In this document: in pieces, positions 44,760 through 56,819 of the stretch | Layout of the letters: every line of letters begins with the position of its first letter | How positions within the stretch are numbered: position 1 is the stretch's first letter | Source: Bimastos eiseni | Lineage: Eukaryota > Annelida > Clitellata > Crassiclitellata > Lumbricidae | Assembly (NCBI GenBank): GCA_959347315.1 | Contig: OY365808.1 | Coordinates: 8,263,979-8,327,978, forward strand | Length of the DNA stretch: 64,000 nucleotides | Direction: 5' to 3' | Notes under the pieces: model-generated | Told to the model about the DNA's origin: nothing | Databases searched by the model: none | What the model saw: the letters and a program-made list of their open reading frames with translations, nothing else | Made by a program: the position numbers and the translations under genes

Positions 44760-45911
44760 TCAGACGCACCGCCAGGCACTGCCGAAGACAGGTGGATGTA
44801 TGAGGCGGCGCACGTGTGGATAGTTGTTGCATCCCAAGCGATGTATTTGCCTCTCGCCCACGGGTGTCGCTCCATCCGGTCTCTTTCCGTCGCTCCGGAT
44901 CAAACCTTGTGGCTCCTTCGAGGATGGAACGTCTGCCTTTAAAAGAGCTCTCCAGGCAATATCATTCAAGGCGAAGTGTCGGGCCGCTCTTCCTGTCGAA
45001 TGTCTGCAAACAAGACCGTGATGTCCTCCCGGGTCAGCGGTTTCTCCACACTGGCATTGATGCGGCGCACAGGTGTTGAGTCCCAGGCGAAAGCCCACTG
45101 CCACCCTCACGGCCTCATTGTTCAGACCTAACCCGCAAGAGATGACGGGAACAGTCGAAAGCCAATCTCCAGAGTGGGGTGATGACATCGCGCCCAGCCT
45201 TGCCCGGCTGAGTGGGTCATTACTGGAAGACAACACTGCAGCTTTGTCGATGTTAATCAAGGGTCTGTCCCAGACCTTCTGACTGGTCAAGGCCGATGCC
45301 TCACCATCCGGCTGTGTTTGTGTGCGGGCCTCAAAGATTTTTTCCTTATGATAGTCGATCCAATCCTCCGAGTCGAGAACAGCGGCAACGAGCGACCTGG
45401 TCGATGCAGCTGAGGCTATATAAGCTGAAGATGTCAGCATCGACACCAGTCTAATTCCTAATCCTCCGTCTCTTATCGGGAGTGTGGCCTGTTTCCATTG
45501 TATATCGCTGAGCTTGATGTTAAGGATGTTTTCTAATCTAACTCGCATTTGGTCGTCCATCTTCTCTAGAAGGGGGTGTCCCCAGCAGGGTGCTGCACGT
45601 AGGAGGTAGATCAGTTTCGCCGCCCCGAAGCAGGAGCGTAGCAGCGTAAGTGCGGCCTGAGCCTGGAGGCAGGTCAAGTCCTTCAATGTCAATTCCTGAG
45701 AATCGCTATGTTTGAGAAGAACTTCATCCAGCGCTTGTCCCTTGAACAGCGGAGCGCCAAGAAGAATCAATGAATCACGCTTCATCCTCCGGAAGTCTTC
45801 AAATTCAAAGTCCGTTCGTTCGATTTCAGAACAGTATTCGTATTTGTTTCTGTTCGGCCGAATGCCGTGCGAATACTCAAGTTCATTGATTGCGGCTAGG
45901 TCCTGCTGCAC
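44760..45911 (-). pseudogene. C-terminal half of the Dong-like polyprotein
   Basis: An open frame of 383 residues. Blocks visible are LGAPLFKGQALDEVLLK, LRSCFGAAKLIYLLRAAPCW, QATLPIRDGGLGIR and the zinc-binding CQCGETADPGGHHGLVC, followed by GRAARHFALND and GKRPDG. After KRPDG the frame shifts near 44860, and the remaining endonuclease region continues in the neighbouring frame (44875-44498). In an intact element this part would bind and nick the target DNA. Confidence 0.8.
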
Positions 45912-46455
45912 CTCCTCCTTCCTGCCCCCAAGCGAGATGTTTTGTCAAGGTAGCCCAGTCTGAACTCGGAGCGGAGCGATTGAAGAGTCGACAAAATAAC
46001 AGCGGGCCCAACGGATCCCCCTGTTGAGGTCCCATCTGAGACTGCACCACAAAGGAACCAAACTGTAGCATGGACTCCGCCGAGTAGGCTTGATGGATGA
46101 ACGCGTATAGCTCAGGTATTGTGTCATAAACTGCCCACAGCATGACATCTCTTCGTAAGGTATTGAATGCATTGGCAAAGTCCAGCTTCACAAAAACGTG
46201 ATCCCGCGGCATATCCGTGTCGAAGCTTCTTGCAGAGTGAACCGCTGCTTCACTGCCGCCCGTTGAGGCAATGCCCACCTGGAGTGGGCAGAAGAAGGAT
46301 CCTAGTCTGGTCAATGCGTATTTGTTTGCGCATTTCGCAGACAGCCGTCGCCAGACGTAGCCAATCACGATTGGTCTGAGACCTCCTGATTTTTTTTGAA
46401 AGGGCAATGAGGGTGCCTCCGAAAAGAAGTTATCGTATTGCCAGTGGTTACTCAC
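45883..46455 (-). pseudogene. reverse transcriptase core of the Dong-like LINE
   Basis: A 190-residue frame with RT fingers and palm blocks: GGLRPIVIGYVWRRLSAKCA, FVKLDFANAFNTLRRDVML (first catalytic Asp) and GPQQGDPLGPLLF. It leaves the true frame after LLFC, near 45985. In the neighbouring frame the second catalytic block reads GYLDK, where active relatives have Asp-Asp. This shows loss of polymerase function independently of the frameshifts. Confidence 0.85.
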
Positions 46456-46711
46456 CCCTCAGCAACACATTGATGAAGACGGTCAACGCTTGTAGGAGAG
46501 TCTCAGCTGATTCTCGGTTGTTGAGCAAGTCGAGTAGGTGCTGGGGTAGCAAACCATCCGGTCCTCCAGATGAACCAGCCGGGAATGACCGTATCGCGTC
46601 CTCGACCTCTCTTTCCGTGACCTGGAAAGGGACGGCTTGCGTCACTTCCGGGAAGTCAGCCAGGTTGGCAGCCCAGTTGTCTGTCGGATGCCTTTCCTGC
46701 ATAGCTGCCAA
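46448..46711 (-). pseudogene. N-terminal region ahead of the RT, Dong-like LINE
   Basis: An 87-residue frame containing VTEREVEDAIRSFPAGSSGG and GLLPQHLLDLL, the usual lead-in to the RT domain in this family. It ends at VLLRGE with a frameshift into the RT core frame. Upstream of about 46730 an in-frame stop and then a TTC tract replace the expected N-terminal sequence. Confidence 0.75.
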
Positions 46712-46767
46712 AGAATCGTGTTATTTTGTCTGCCGCTACAGTCGACTCACCAATCGCTTCGCTTCTT

Positions 46768-46995
46768 GCTGTTGTTCTTGTTCTGCTTCTCTTACTTCTT
46801 CTTCTTCTTTCTTCTATCGTTTCTTTCTCCTCCTTTTTTCTTCCACTTCCTCTAATTCCTGGTCTGTTTAATTTCTTCTTGTTCTTCTATTTTTTTACTT
46901 CTGCTGCTTGTTCTTCTTGAACTTCATCTTTAATATCATTAACATATTCTTCTTCCTCTTCGTCTTCTTCTTCTTCCTCGTAATATTTTTTTCTT
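46768..46995. repeat. (TTC)n-rich pyrimidine tract
   Basis: TTC/CTT triplets with interruptions, purest at about 46795-46815 and 46948-46975. It borders the truncated 5' end of the Dong-like LINE. Confidence 0.8.
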
Positions 46996-46999
46996 CCTT

Positions 47000-47296
47000 T
47001 CCTACATCATTATAACATTTCCAGAGCTGCTAAAGCTCAATCGTCGGCTTTACTTGACCGCGAACGCTAATATACTCGCCTGTCTATTCCAGGGAACGGG
47101 AACTAGGTTCTTCAGGTAGCGCAAGTGGCATTCAAGTGGTGTACTTGGAAACAGCCTTGGGAGGAGCGTAGGTTTATCGTACAACCATACCATACCTGAG
47201 AGAAAGAACATACCAACGGATGAACGAACGTAAGGGACGATACTATATGGAGCAGATGTTCCTGGATCAAAGAGTTGTTATAGCTTTCAATAGATC
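47000..47296. other. no recognisable gene or repeat
   Basis: Unique spacer between the TTC tract and the MITE. Confidence 0.45.
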
Positions 47297-47304
47297 GTTG
47301 ATGT

Positions 47305-47556
47305 CAGAGGTGCGAAAAGGTTTTTAAAAGTGGGGGCGCATAATTTAAAAAGAAATTTTTTGGCCCCCACCCACTTTTTGAATTTTACCCTCTCACTAAA
47401 TTTTAAAAATGGGAGGCACAAACTATCTTAACAAACGTCGTCTTAAAAGCCATTGGAGAAAAAAGAACCGATTGGGGGCACTGAGCACTAAAATTGGGAG
47501 GCTTTGCAAACTGGGGGGCAAGCGGTGCCCCTTGCCTCCCGCTTGTCACACCCCTG
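47305..47556. mobile_element. hAT-like MITE, 252 bp, with exact 8-bp target duplication
   Basis: The ends are CAGAGGTG and, inverted, CAGGGGTG (one mismatch). Directly outside are identical copies of GTTGATGT (47297-47304 and 47557-47564). The interior contains GTGGGGGC and GCCCCCAC stretches that can pair, and no transposase. CAGRGGTG-type ends with 8-bp duplications are the hAT signature. Confidence 0.9.
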
Positions 47557-47569
47557 GTTGATGTATGCT

Positions 47570-50100
47570 GGTCGTTGGGAAGAGAATTGCTATAGGCCTA
47601 CACCAGTTGAAGCTTAGGCATAATTTTAACTGCAATACTTCGAGCATCTACTGCATTGAATATTCCTCATCATTCGGTTCAAGAAATTATATTGCTTTTC
47701 AAAATTTTCATATAGTTTCATTATGTATGCATGTTCGTATGCACAGTTTTTAAATTTTCCTTAGAACTATGAACGTTCTCTTCCTTCTCTTCCTTTTTCT
47801 TGCGCTAAGAGCTAGACCTACTCTGTTCTTTACTTACTTACTTGGTAGTTGACCACTGACAGTATCACTGTCTGTAGCCTGTGTACGTCTGTGTATAGGC
47901 CTGCGTGACCGTCTGTTTTCATAAGACATGTGGCAAAAGGGCAATTTCCTGTGTCAGTATGTCAAACATGACACAGATAGTTGTTAAAATTTGATGTGAT
48001 TAGGATAGATCCGATAGGTCATTGGAGTGAGCAGAGCAATTCGATTCTCATTAGGAAGAACCTTATCATTTTCTTAAGCAATGTTCACAGACCGTAACCG
48101 ACTGGCAATAAAATAAGCCCTTTGAAAACAATCTTGAGACTACAGTCACATTTAAAGTATCCGCAATAATGACAGTAAAACACAAGTGCTCTGTCTCGGT
48201 AGTAGGACACGATGCTTTTATAATTGCACAATAAACAAAATTTTTTAATTTTTTGAGGCGAAAAACTGTGAGCCTAACTTTAACTGTTATCTTCGCTGTC
48301 GTTACTGTCTGTGGATATGATTTGCGGTTAAGGCTCAGAGAGGGCCCGAGGGCCATGGTTCCCGCACTCAGCTACATGTAAGGCCCATAACCCACTTCTT
48401 ATACATGTATGCATGGGCCCAGTCATGAGTAAAGTAAGGAATGGTATGGGCAAAATGGTAATTGAAGCAGGGTTGGGTAAATGAGTTTCAAATTGCTTTA
48501 TGGATCTGTTTTTACGGGATAAATTTCAACTCTGCTCAATCGTTGCATTAATTATTATCGAGTGTTAAGATTAAACTGCCCGGACGGCTAGAGCCGAGTG
48601 TAGTTCAGACTGGTATTCTACCATCTGACGCACAGGTGACACCGGTGAAGGCATTAACAGAACTCACACCGTGCCACCTTCCACCATGCCACCGTCCACC
48701 ACTTACGCCGTCTAACCTTGTACCGTGCCCTGAGCTGCTGCGAGATGGCGCAGTGTCAGACATTTCTATGTGTGCAAAATTAATTTCGTATAAATTATGG
48801 AGTTCATGGAAGTAGTAAACCTAAACTTAAGGCTCTTGGATAAAGTTGGCAAGCGACGTTCTGACTGATTGTTGAATGAATGACTAAATGGTTGAATGAC
48901 GACTGAATGCATGAATGAATGAATGCATGAATGAATGAATAAACGAATGAATGAATGAATGATGACTGAATGCATGAACGAATGAATGAATGATGACGAT
49001 GAAGAAAATTATCATGATGATAATTATGACGCTGATGAAAAACGGACGGTAACGATAATGATGCTGCGAATGATAGCGTTGCTAAAGGCAAAGATCTTCT
49101 ATGAAGCTAGGCATGTGTTGCAGTCATAGAAGCATCTGAGACCAGTTGGAGAGGGATAAATCGACCATCACGTGGTCTCAATCTAGCATTATGGATGTTG
49201 ATGATGACAAGATGATGATGCGATTTCCCAGATGAAGTGTGAGGCTGGCTCATGTAGCGGTTGCAGCGGCTGCGGCTGACTTAATTCTTTGACTTGGTCA
49301 GTAGCTTGCTGTATGCGTATAGTCCGGTCATGGTCCATTGATGAATCGGATCAATCCGTGATGGGAAACGGATCCATAAGATAGCGCTTCGAACTCTAAT
49401 GGAATCTGATAGGGATGACAAATATTTCTCGGATGCTGTACATGGTTACGGAAGCCGCTGCTGCTGCTCCATCACTTTGTTAAGTCAGGCGCTGTATTCA
49501 ATAGCAGTGTAATGTAAATTGATACATTTACTTTTAAATATTAGACCCTCAAGGTTATATCCTCTACAAAATGACATGTTCACTTGATAATTTAATAACT
49601 ACTCGGGTCATATATTCCATAGGTACATGTATAAAGGTGGAGGCGTTAATTGTTTAGATTCGCCTATAGTAGCCTATAAATTTAATTATATATATATATA
49701 TATGGGCTTCTTGTTGGTTGAGGGATTTTTAAAAAGGGCCTGAAAGGTTCTACATGGAAATGAGAGTTAAGTTTATAAATCTGCATGAAATGCTAGAAGA
49801 CTGTTACAAAAACACCTAAGATAAGCCTATTATGTGAAGATAAAATGAAGAATACGAAGCGTGGTAGACACAGATTTGATTTGGTTGACCATTCGAAAAC
49901 TGCTGAATGTTGTAGAATCCATTGCTGTGTGTCTTTGTTCAACATCGGTTGGAATCTTCTAACAATAAAATGTATACGAAGATATTTATCATAGCGCCAT
50001 TACCGTGCATCGCTAAAGCGGTTATGAACATAGGCCTATCATACACTTCAACTAGCCATTATTGTGCACCCTGTTGTCATCAGTAAGACTATTAAAGAAA
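47570..50100. other. no recognisable gene
   Basis: A GAAT/GACT tetramer-rich patch lies at about 48872-49000 and small GATGAT tracts at 49010-49220. The minus-strand frames there (His/Ser/Phe-rich) follow the tetramers. Nothing else was recognised. Confidence 0.45.
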
Positions 50101-50116
50101 CACTACCAGCTATGTA

Positions 50117-50602
50117 CATACATGCATACATGCGTACATACATACACACATACATACATACTTTCATACATACATACATACATACATACATACATACATA
50201 CATACATAGGCCCTACACCCATGCATACATACATACATATATGTACATACATACACACATACATACATACATACATACATAGGCCCTACACCCATGCATA
50301 CATACATACATATATGTACATACATACACACATACATACATACATGCATACATACATACATACATACATACATACATACATACATACATACATACATACA
50401 TACATACATACATACATACATAGGCCCTACACCCATGCATACATACATACATATATGTACATACATACACACATACATACATACATACATACATAGGCCC
50501 TACACCCATGCATACATACATATATGTACATACATACACACATACATACATACATGCATACATACATACATACATACATACATACATACATACATACAGA
50601 CA

Positions 50603-50636
<34 letters not shown>

Positions 50637-50655
50637 CATACACCCATGCATGCAC
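50117..50655. repeat. (ACAT)n array with higher-order unit
   Basis: Within ACAT repeats the non-ACAT module GGCCCTACACCCATGCATAC recurs four times, at 50209, 50282, 50423 and 50497 (spacings 73, 141 and 74). Each is followed by an ATATATGTACAT segment and an ACACACAT segment. The module defines a higher-order period of about 73 bp and one of about double length. Confidence 0.9.
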
Positions 50656-50659
50656 ACTT

Positions 50660-52145
50660 ATATACTTAGGTGCAGCCACGAATATGTCTAGATTGGTCAC
50701 ATGAACTAACAACCATTAAGGTGTACTCTGTTGTCATCGCAAGTGTCATCCATTGTTTGTGGAAAATGGGAGGAGTTGATGGGTAATCAGTCAACCATTG
50801 ACTCCCGAGGTTGCCAATTAATGTCGGGCTTCTGATCGTTAACCTCGTTTGTGCAAAATGGATTCGCTTGATTGATGGAGTCGTCGGCGCATAAAACCTT
50901 TCCGGACTGGAGTCAGTTTCCATTAAGTGGAAAGAAAGACAGAGTCATTTGGGTCAAGCATTATTTCATGTTGAATGATGTTTTTATTGCCCGTTATTTG
51001 TCAGTTCTGCTAAGCTGGCTGCAAGTACATGTGTCTGTAAAGGTGTTGCGAAACATATCTCAGGTTAGCTCTTAATTACAGTTGGCAACAATTGCCAGTT
51101 TTATTTTTTTTTATCAAAACAAGAATAATACGAACTAATTAATAATTGTTGTCGTTGCTGTTATTTATGATACTGTACACGATTACACACTTTTAGACGT
51201 ACAGAAGACCTAGGCCTGATTTCATATGAAAGAAAAAACATTTGCAAATGTGGTTATTTGTAGTTGGAATGTATGATTACTGTCCAGAGTAACACGAGAT
51301 AGATTTTTATTGCATGACTACAAGGCTAGGGCTGGTATGATTAGGAAGAGAATATAGAAATTGGCATGAGCAGACTTGTCTCAGGTTTGGTGTAATGAGC
51401 TGGTATAGCAAGCATTCAACCACAAAACAAACATATGATGTAAGTATGAAGCTTGATTGGGGAGTATTTATATATTATTTATATATTAATGGTTAAGAAA
51501 ATACTGGATTCCAAACAATGCTACAGATGATTTACCATTAAAGACAATCTCTGAGAAGAGATGCATCTTTGATTATCAGCTCATTTAGCAAGTTTATATT
51601 TCACGTTGTTTATAATTTCAGATTAACTCAGACTTTTAGCATATACGTATACACTTGTACAGCATGGTTTAAAATCACTTCTCTATAGCCCTATACATGG
51701 TTGGCGTAAGCATTTCTTTTCTCTAACATGCATGCTCCTCTCACAGCAGACAGAAGTGGTGCATACTGAGGCTTAGAAATGTTTATAAATACATAGGACA
51801 CGTAACTGCATACGCGCTTACATGCATTTGATAAGGCTTTGATAAGGATATGCAGTCAGTGCAGACTGTCTGTCCTCTATTGAGAACTTGCCCACGGACC
51901 TGATACGGGTGCTTATGGGTGCTTCAGAAAAAGTTGTATTCGTAGTACTACTGTACAATGAATTTGGAAATCGTGCTGTGTTCTACTAGAGTTCAAACAG
52001 ATTGGTTCTGGTCGGTGTACCCACACCCAAAGATATCCTTAAAAATTTTATTTGCCATGGCCTACTGTGCCGCCTCAATCAGCAGATTGCATGAGCTTCT
52101 ATTGCTCCCGGAGGCTGATGCTGACGATGTTAAAGTGATTCTTCT
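50660..52145. other. no recognisable gene or repeat
   Basis: AT-rich sequence with short open frames. The frame opening at 51958 continues into the CTC array below and has no known domain. Confidence 0.45.
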
Positions 52146-52159
52146 TTCTGCTTCTCTTG

Positions 52160-52382
52160 CTCCTCCTCCTCCTCCTCCTCGTTCTCCTCGTTCTCCTCCT
52201 CGTCCTCCTCCTCCTCGTCCTCCTCCTCGTCCTCCTCCTCGTCCTCCTCCTCGTCCTCCTCCTCGTCCTCCTCCTCGTCCTCCTCGTCCTCCTCGTCCTC
52301 CTCGTCCTCCTCGTCCTCCTCGTCCTCCTCGTCCTCCTCGTCGTCCTCCTCCTTCTCCTCCTCCTCCTCCTCGTCCTCCTAC
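52160..52382. repeat. (CTC)n/(CTCCTCGTC)n array
   Basis: CTC triplets alternate with GTC so that CCTCCTCGT and CCTCGT periods of 9 and 6 bp dominate. Frames read Pro/Arg on plus and Arg/Thr on minus. The plus frame (51958-52509) has ordinary-looking ends but no recognisable domain. Confidence 0.9.
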
Positions 52383-52514
52383 CCCTTTTCTTCCTTTTAA
52401 TAGTCCGCAGAAGGGGCAAGTGGCTGATTCACAAAAGAAAAGTCTGGACTACCAAATTCGGGGCCAAGAATCTACGGTTAACCTGCCAATTTTTATTCAA
52501 TCTGCTTAGAGTTT

Positions 52515-53660
52515 AGAGTAATCACTTTACAACTCATGGAATCTCAACTGAAGAATTCTGTTGAGCATAATCCGAATGCACTCTAAGTGCACTTCATAAG
52601 CGCAAAAACTAATCTCTTTGATCCTGGTTTCCCGCCGATGAGACTCTGAAAAAGGCGCTATATTAATTGAATACTATATTTAAGAATTATATTATTCCCG
52701 TTGAAAGAAGTAATTCCACAGTCTTTGTCTTGGACAAAAGGAATTGAAGTCAATTGCATGTTGACAGGGAATTTTCTGTAAGACTCATATTTCAAAGCAA
52801 CTGATTACTGTTTTTGTTGACTTAAAATATAGATAAAATACTATAAATAGCAATTGTTTTTGAATTGCAAAACATACAGGAGAGGAGATTTTGCCTCTTT
52901 TTTAGCATACAAATTCTTCATGTAAAGCAAGAAGGTTGTTCAAGTTGCTAATTTGCATCTTGAAGAATCTCTATGGAAATGCTTGATCATTTCTAGAATT
53001 TCTGACTTATTCCCTTAGAATCACATGACATTTCAGGCATATCTGCTTGGAAAGCAAAAGCCCTGTACGGCTTATACTGTGATTGAATGAAGCATGGTTT
53101 CACTGGGCAAACCTCTTCAGTGGCCACAAAGCAAATTCGACTTAGCCATGAGGAAGCCGGTTGTTATCTAGGTTGCATTGTGTGGCAGCGAAGTTTATTC
53201 AGGCGGGATGACGTTTCAATTGTTTGTGGAAATCATTAACGTTTGTGGCATCAGTGTATTGATGGCAAACGTTTTGGTCATTGAGACTGGCCACATTGCC
53301 TATTCTGTATGGGTCCTCCCTTGTTCAGCTTGACTGCATCGCGTCGGTCGATAAATTCAATTGTATTACTGGCTATTGGTAAATTACGTCTGTGACATCA
53401 ATCGTTAAGTCGAGGTTTAGAGTATAGAGCCTAAAGGCATTTGCAATGTCAGTTGTCTGTCTGGATTCCTAACCGAGGATAGTTTTCACTACGAGCCTCG
53501 TTTTCAATTGCTTTCTGTCATTCAGATTGGGTCGGATGCCCGAGATTTTACACCGTAAAGAAATGAAAGTAGTCATTCTCAGAATGGAAGTTCTAGCTTT
53601 GTGTATTAGTTGAAGTATTTGTCCATCTGTCAAATTAGTAAATGTGTGTTTCATCAGGTG
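52515..53660. other. no recognisable gene or repeat
   Basis: AT-rich unique-looking sequence. Confidence 0.45.
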
Positions 53661-53663
53661 GTT

Positions 53664-53742
53664 CTATATGTGATCATATCTAACATGATCACGTCTGATA
53701 TGATCATATTATACATGTCGAATATGATCATGTGTCACATGT
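53664..53742. repeat. cluster of TGATCA palindromes, ~20-bp period
   Basis: Five TGATCA sites (about 53672 to 53727) sit within units resembling CATGATCACGTCTGATATG, separated by about 14-23 bases. Confidence 0.75.
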
Positions 53743-53744
53743 TC

Positions 53745-55700
53745 TGAACATCTGGATCCTGAATTCTTGCGTGGTGTTTTTCATAAACTATGTGAAGCTC
53801 TTCTCATAGCAAGTCGAACCTTTGTCACGCACTCAGTGATCAGGCATTGATAACACAGATGATTTAAAATAAAATACAGTAAAATCGTGATATTTGCAGC
53901 ATTTGAGTATTCAGGGCTCGATTAATATTTGTGGGGTCCCAATCATGATGATGAGATTCTAAAGCTTCAGTGAGAGATATCTGGCTTGACTTTTAATAGC
54001 AGGCAGCCCATAGTGTTTCAAACTATCCCAAATGTATATTTAAAGGCACTGGGCACCATGCATGCATTTAAGATTAGCAGGTACAATGTAGGCTTATCTG
54101 CTGATATTATAATCAGACACGTGTGCTCTGACTTTGAAGACGGCACCAAGTATAAGCTTACCTAAGTCAGCGACGGTCTTACTAAAGTATTGAGCTGTAC
54201 TCAAGTGTTAGGCAACTTGGATGTCTCTTGACGGGACGTGTTCTAATCCAATTATCAATATAATTCAATAAGGTAATTCATTTATTGTGGCCGCGTGTAT
54301 TAATGCGTTTGATCTTTCACTCTGCCAAGATTTGACAACAGAATTTACATTAATTTGATGAATTTACGCGAGTTCGTACAATTAATTTGTTCCACTACGT
54401 AATTAGATTATATCAACCACAGGCCTTTATGATGCTGCAGGAAAATAATATGTGAAATCTATTCCTTATATCATGCTGATTTATTCGTAGTTTCCAGTTT
54501 GCGTTAAGCGTCGGTGCCGCCACGTTCCCTTTGTCTTTAGGGCGAGTGACTAATGGTAATTATATTTTTTGCTGTGGTACGCTGGCCATTATTTGTGAAC
54601 TTATTAGAAGGATGATCGGAACGGCAATGGCCTGCCTCGGGCAGTTTTTTCACAGCTATCTTCAGGTAGATTGCATCGCATTACTAATTAATCACGTCAC
54701 GGTGCAGTGGACACGCATTCGGTTGTCCGAAGTGTCGGGTCATCCGTGGCGTTTTCGTTACCATTTGACGCTGTGAGGGTCTACTGGACGGGTCGATGGT
54801 GTCTGGCTGGTAGGCAGCGTTTGCATTTGATATTGAGGGATAATCCCCTGCTGGCCACCGGCAGCCCATCAGAACATGCCCTTTAGTCGTCATCTCCACC
54901 GGCGAGGCCAACGAGGTTTACGCTTACCCGACCATCTTTGTGGACATTCAATACGCCTCATACTGGCCGTCACAGTATGAGTCATATCGGACAGTTCGAT
55001 TGTCTGCGGCAGACGAGCTTATACTGGCGATCTCGAATCTGACGAAGAGTCCGGAATAATTGATCCAGACTCGGTTTACCGAAGACGTAATTGTGAGTAT
55101 TCGGTTTCGGTTGGTTGTTTCCGATGGAGAGAATTCGGCGTTCGTGATCGTAGGCTACTGTAGCGTGGAGGACAGACGGCGTTAATGAATGAACGCCTCT
55201 GATCAATTCAGTGAACGACGGGACAACCTTTCAGTTCTGTATTCGCTTGCGCGACGGGTGACATGCGCGTGGCGCATGCGTAGAGCGTTTAACGGTGGAT
55301 ACATAGGCGATCGCTTTGGTGTGGAGGTGATCCGGATGGAACGTGGTTTCGGCTGGAACTGACATGGAATATTAGTCCCACGTTTCGGTGAGTCGGATAT
55401 TATACCTAGAGTTCTGTTCAAGAATATAAAATGTCCGCGACATTCGGGTTTAATGACATACGAATTAGCTCCTAGACAGTCTATTTGACTATTTCCTTGA
55501 GAGCCACGATGCGGTATGATCACAACATCTGGTATGTTATTATTACATGACAATAAATGGAAATCATCATCGTCGTCGTCGTCGTCATCATGTTTCTGCT
55601 TAATCCAGAAATTCTTCTTTATGTGTATCTGCGCCGTTTGGGACATGACTCAGTGATGCTACTGGCTGCTGCAGCTGATCGCCGGTTGCTAGGGTGTTCA
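53745..55700. other. no recognisable gene
   Basis: Several overlapping open frames on both strands (54531-55646) lack known domains. The interval 54480-55300 is less AT-rich than its surroundings. A short GTC/ATC triplet run lies at 55566-55590. Confidence 0.4.
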
Positions 55701-55714
55701 TTTTATGTGTGACC

Positions 55715-55795
55715 TCTTATATATATATGTCTATATATATATATTTATGTCTATATATATGTATATATATACATATATATATATATGAATGACAC
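55715..55795. repeat. TA-rich microsatellite
   Basis: ATAT repeats with GTCT and ATGT interruptions. Confidence 0.85.
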
Positions 55796-55978
55796 CCTTG
55801 AGAATGCATTAACAGAAGGCTGTTTTGATACTGAGTCAGCCTTCTCCAGGACTGAACATTTTCAGTCACTCGATCGCATTCTATTATGGGATATAAATTG
55901 TATGAACACAGGTGGTTAATGAGCAGTTGTCAGATTGACGTCTTTTGATAGTTCAGTTTAAGCAAAATGAAATTAATT

Positions 55979-56036
55979 TTCCTATGTGCGATTTATATAT
56001 ATATATATATATATATATAATATGTATATATATATG
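55979..56036. repeat. (TA)n microsatellite
   Basis: Mostly alternating AT, followed by a short GT-rich run to about 56075. Confidence 0.85.
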
Positions 56037-56349
56037 TGTGTATGTGTGTTTGTGGGTGGGTGTGTAGGTGTGTGCGTGCGCGCGAAAAGGAACACTTGAG
56101 ATTAGCACTTGAAAGACATGTCATTTATTGGAGTAAGCACATTAGTTTCAGGGATCATCTTGAATGTGTGAAATGGATGCTGCAGTTATTAGTATTATTG
56201 TTATTACCATTAATATTTTTATCATCCTTATTTTTATCATTATTATTTTATTTATTAATATCTGGTCTGGATATAATTATTTACATTTGATTATTATTGA
56301 TATTTGTGTTATCTACAATTATCAATATTATTATTATCAGATTCAGAGT

Positions 56350-56425
56350 ATGCTCGGCAGTGCATAGGCTAGTAATTCTGGACTGTCAATTGAGAGTTTG
56401 GGGTTAAATCCTACCAGGGTATAGA
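56350..56425 (+). mobile_element. tRNA-derived SINE head, degraded
   Basis: TGCATAGGCTAGTAATTCTG is followed by GACTGTCAATTGAGAG and GGGTTAAATCC (B box, 56401-56411). An anticodon-loop-like CTGTCAA is present. It is closely related to the minus-strand copy at 56640-56808. It is too degraded for a functional tRNA call. Confidence 0.55.
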
Positions 56426-56639
56426 TATGATTCAAGGTTTATGTCCCACTAATGAACCTTTGCCAACTCAAATATACCTCCAACATTTACAATATAACCT
56501 GATGCGGTTTGATATCAAGATGTTCAATAAACGAAGATACTTTTTTCCGTATATTGACCATTTTTGTACTCTCAGTGGGAAGATGAGATGACTTTTTATT
56601 GGCCATGGCATACGATGGTGGGTGGCCAGACCTCGAGGT

Positions 56640-56808
56640 ATCAACTTCCCAACGACAGTGTACATTCAATGCTCTCATCAGGGCTGAGTTGACTAGGGGT
56701 GCAGATGGAGCAGAAAGCTCAAACGAAATTTTTACCTGACCTGGGATTTTAACCCAAAGCTCTCGGTTGACAGTCTAGCATGGTGACCACTACACAGTCG
56801 AAACCCCA
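56640..56808 (-). mobile_element. tRNA-derived SINE, second copy
   Basis: On the minus strand TGTGTAGTGGTCA (A box, 56783-56795) and GGGTTAAAATCCC (B box, about 56743-56755) frame CTAGACTGTCAACCGAGAGC. The seven-base loop CTGTCAA carries GTC, as in tRNA-Asp. Non-tRNA sequence continues downstream, as in a SINE body. Confidence 0.6.
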
Positions 56809-56819
56809 TATTGGTATGT

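Larger units (their letters stand above)
44498..46735 (-). mobile_element. R4/Dong-like non-LTR retrotransposon, long decayed copy
   Basis: Minus-strand order: pre-RT block with SFPAGSSGGPDGLLPQHLL (about 46590), RT core with KKSGGLRPIVIG, then LDFANAFNTLRRDVML, then QMGPQQGDPLGPLLFC (about 46020), the active-site region GYLDK (about 45950), and thumb-like regions. A C-terminal CCHC-type motif CQCG...H...C follows (about 45030), then KRPDG and WDAT blocks typical of a restriction-like endonuclease. The stop codon is at 44498-44500. I count about four frameshifts (near 46450, 45985, 45935 and 44860), and the second catalytic Asp is Lys. The 5' end is truncated near 46735, beside a TTC tract. 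AAT/ATT repeats lie at the 3' end. Clade assignment is by pattern only. Confidence 0.85.

Noticed and set aside
50117..50655. CRISPR-like array, because of four regularly placed identical modules
   Set aside because: Spacers are ACAT repeats, not unique sequences, and the genome is animal.
51958..52509. 183-residue proline/arginine-rich frame
   Set aside because: The middle is a CTC/GTC repeat and the ends show no recognisable domain, so coding is unsupported.
55815..55848. Hairpin AGAAGGCTG...CAGCCTTCT
   Set aside because: Nine-base arms with a 14-base loop, too weak to interpret alone.
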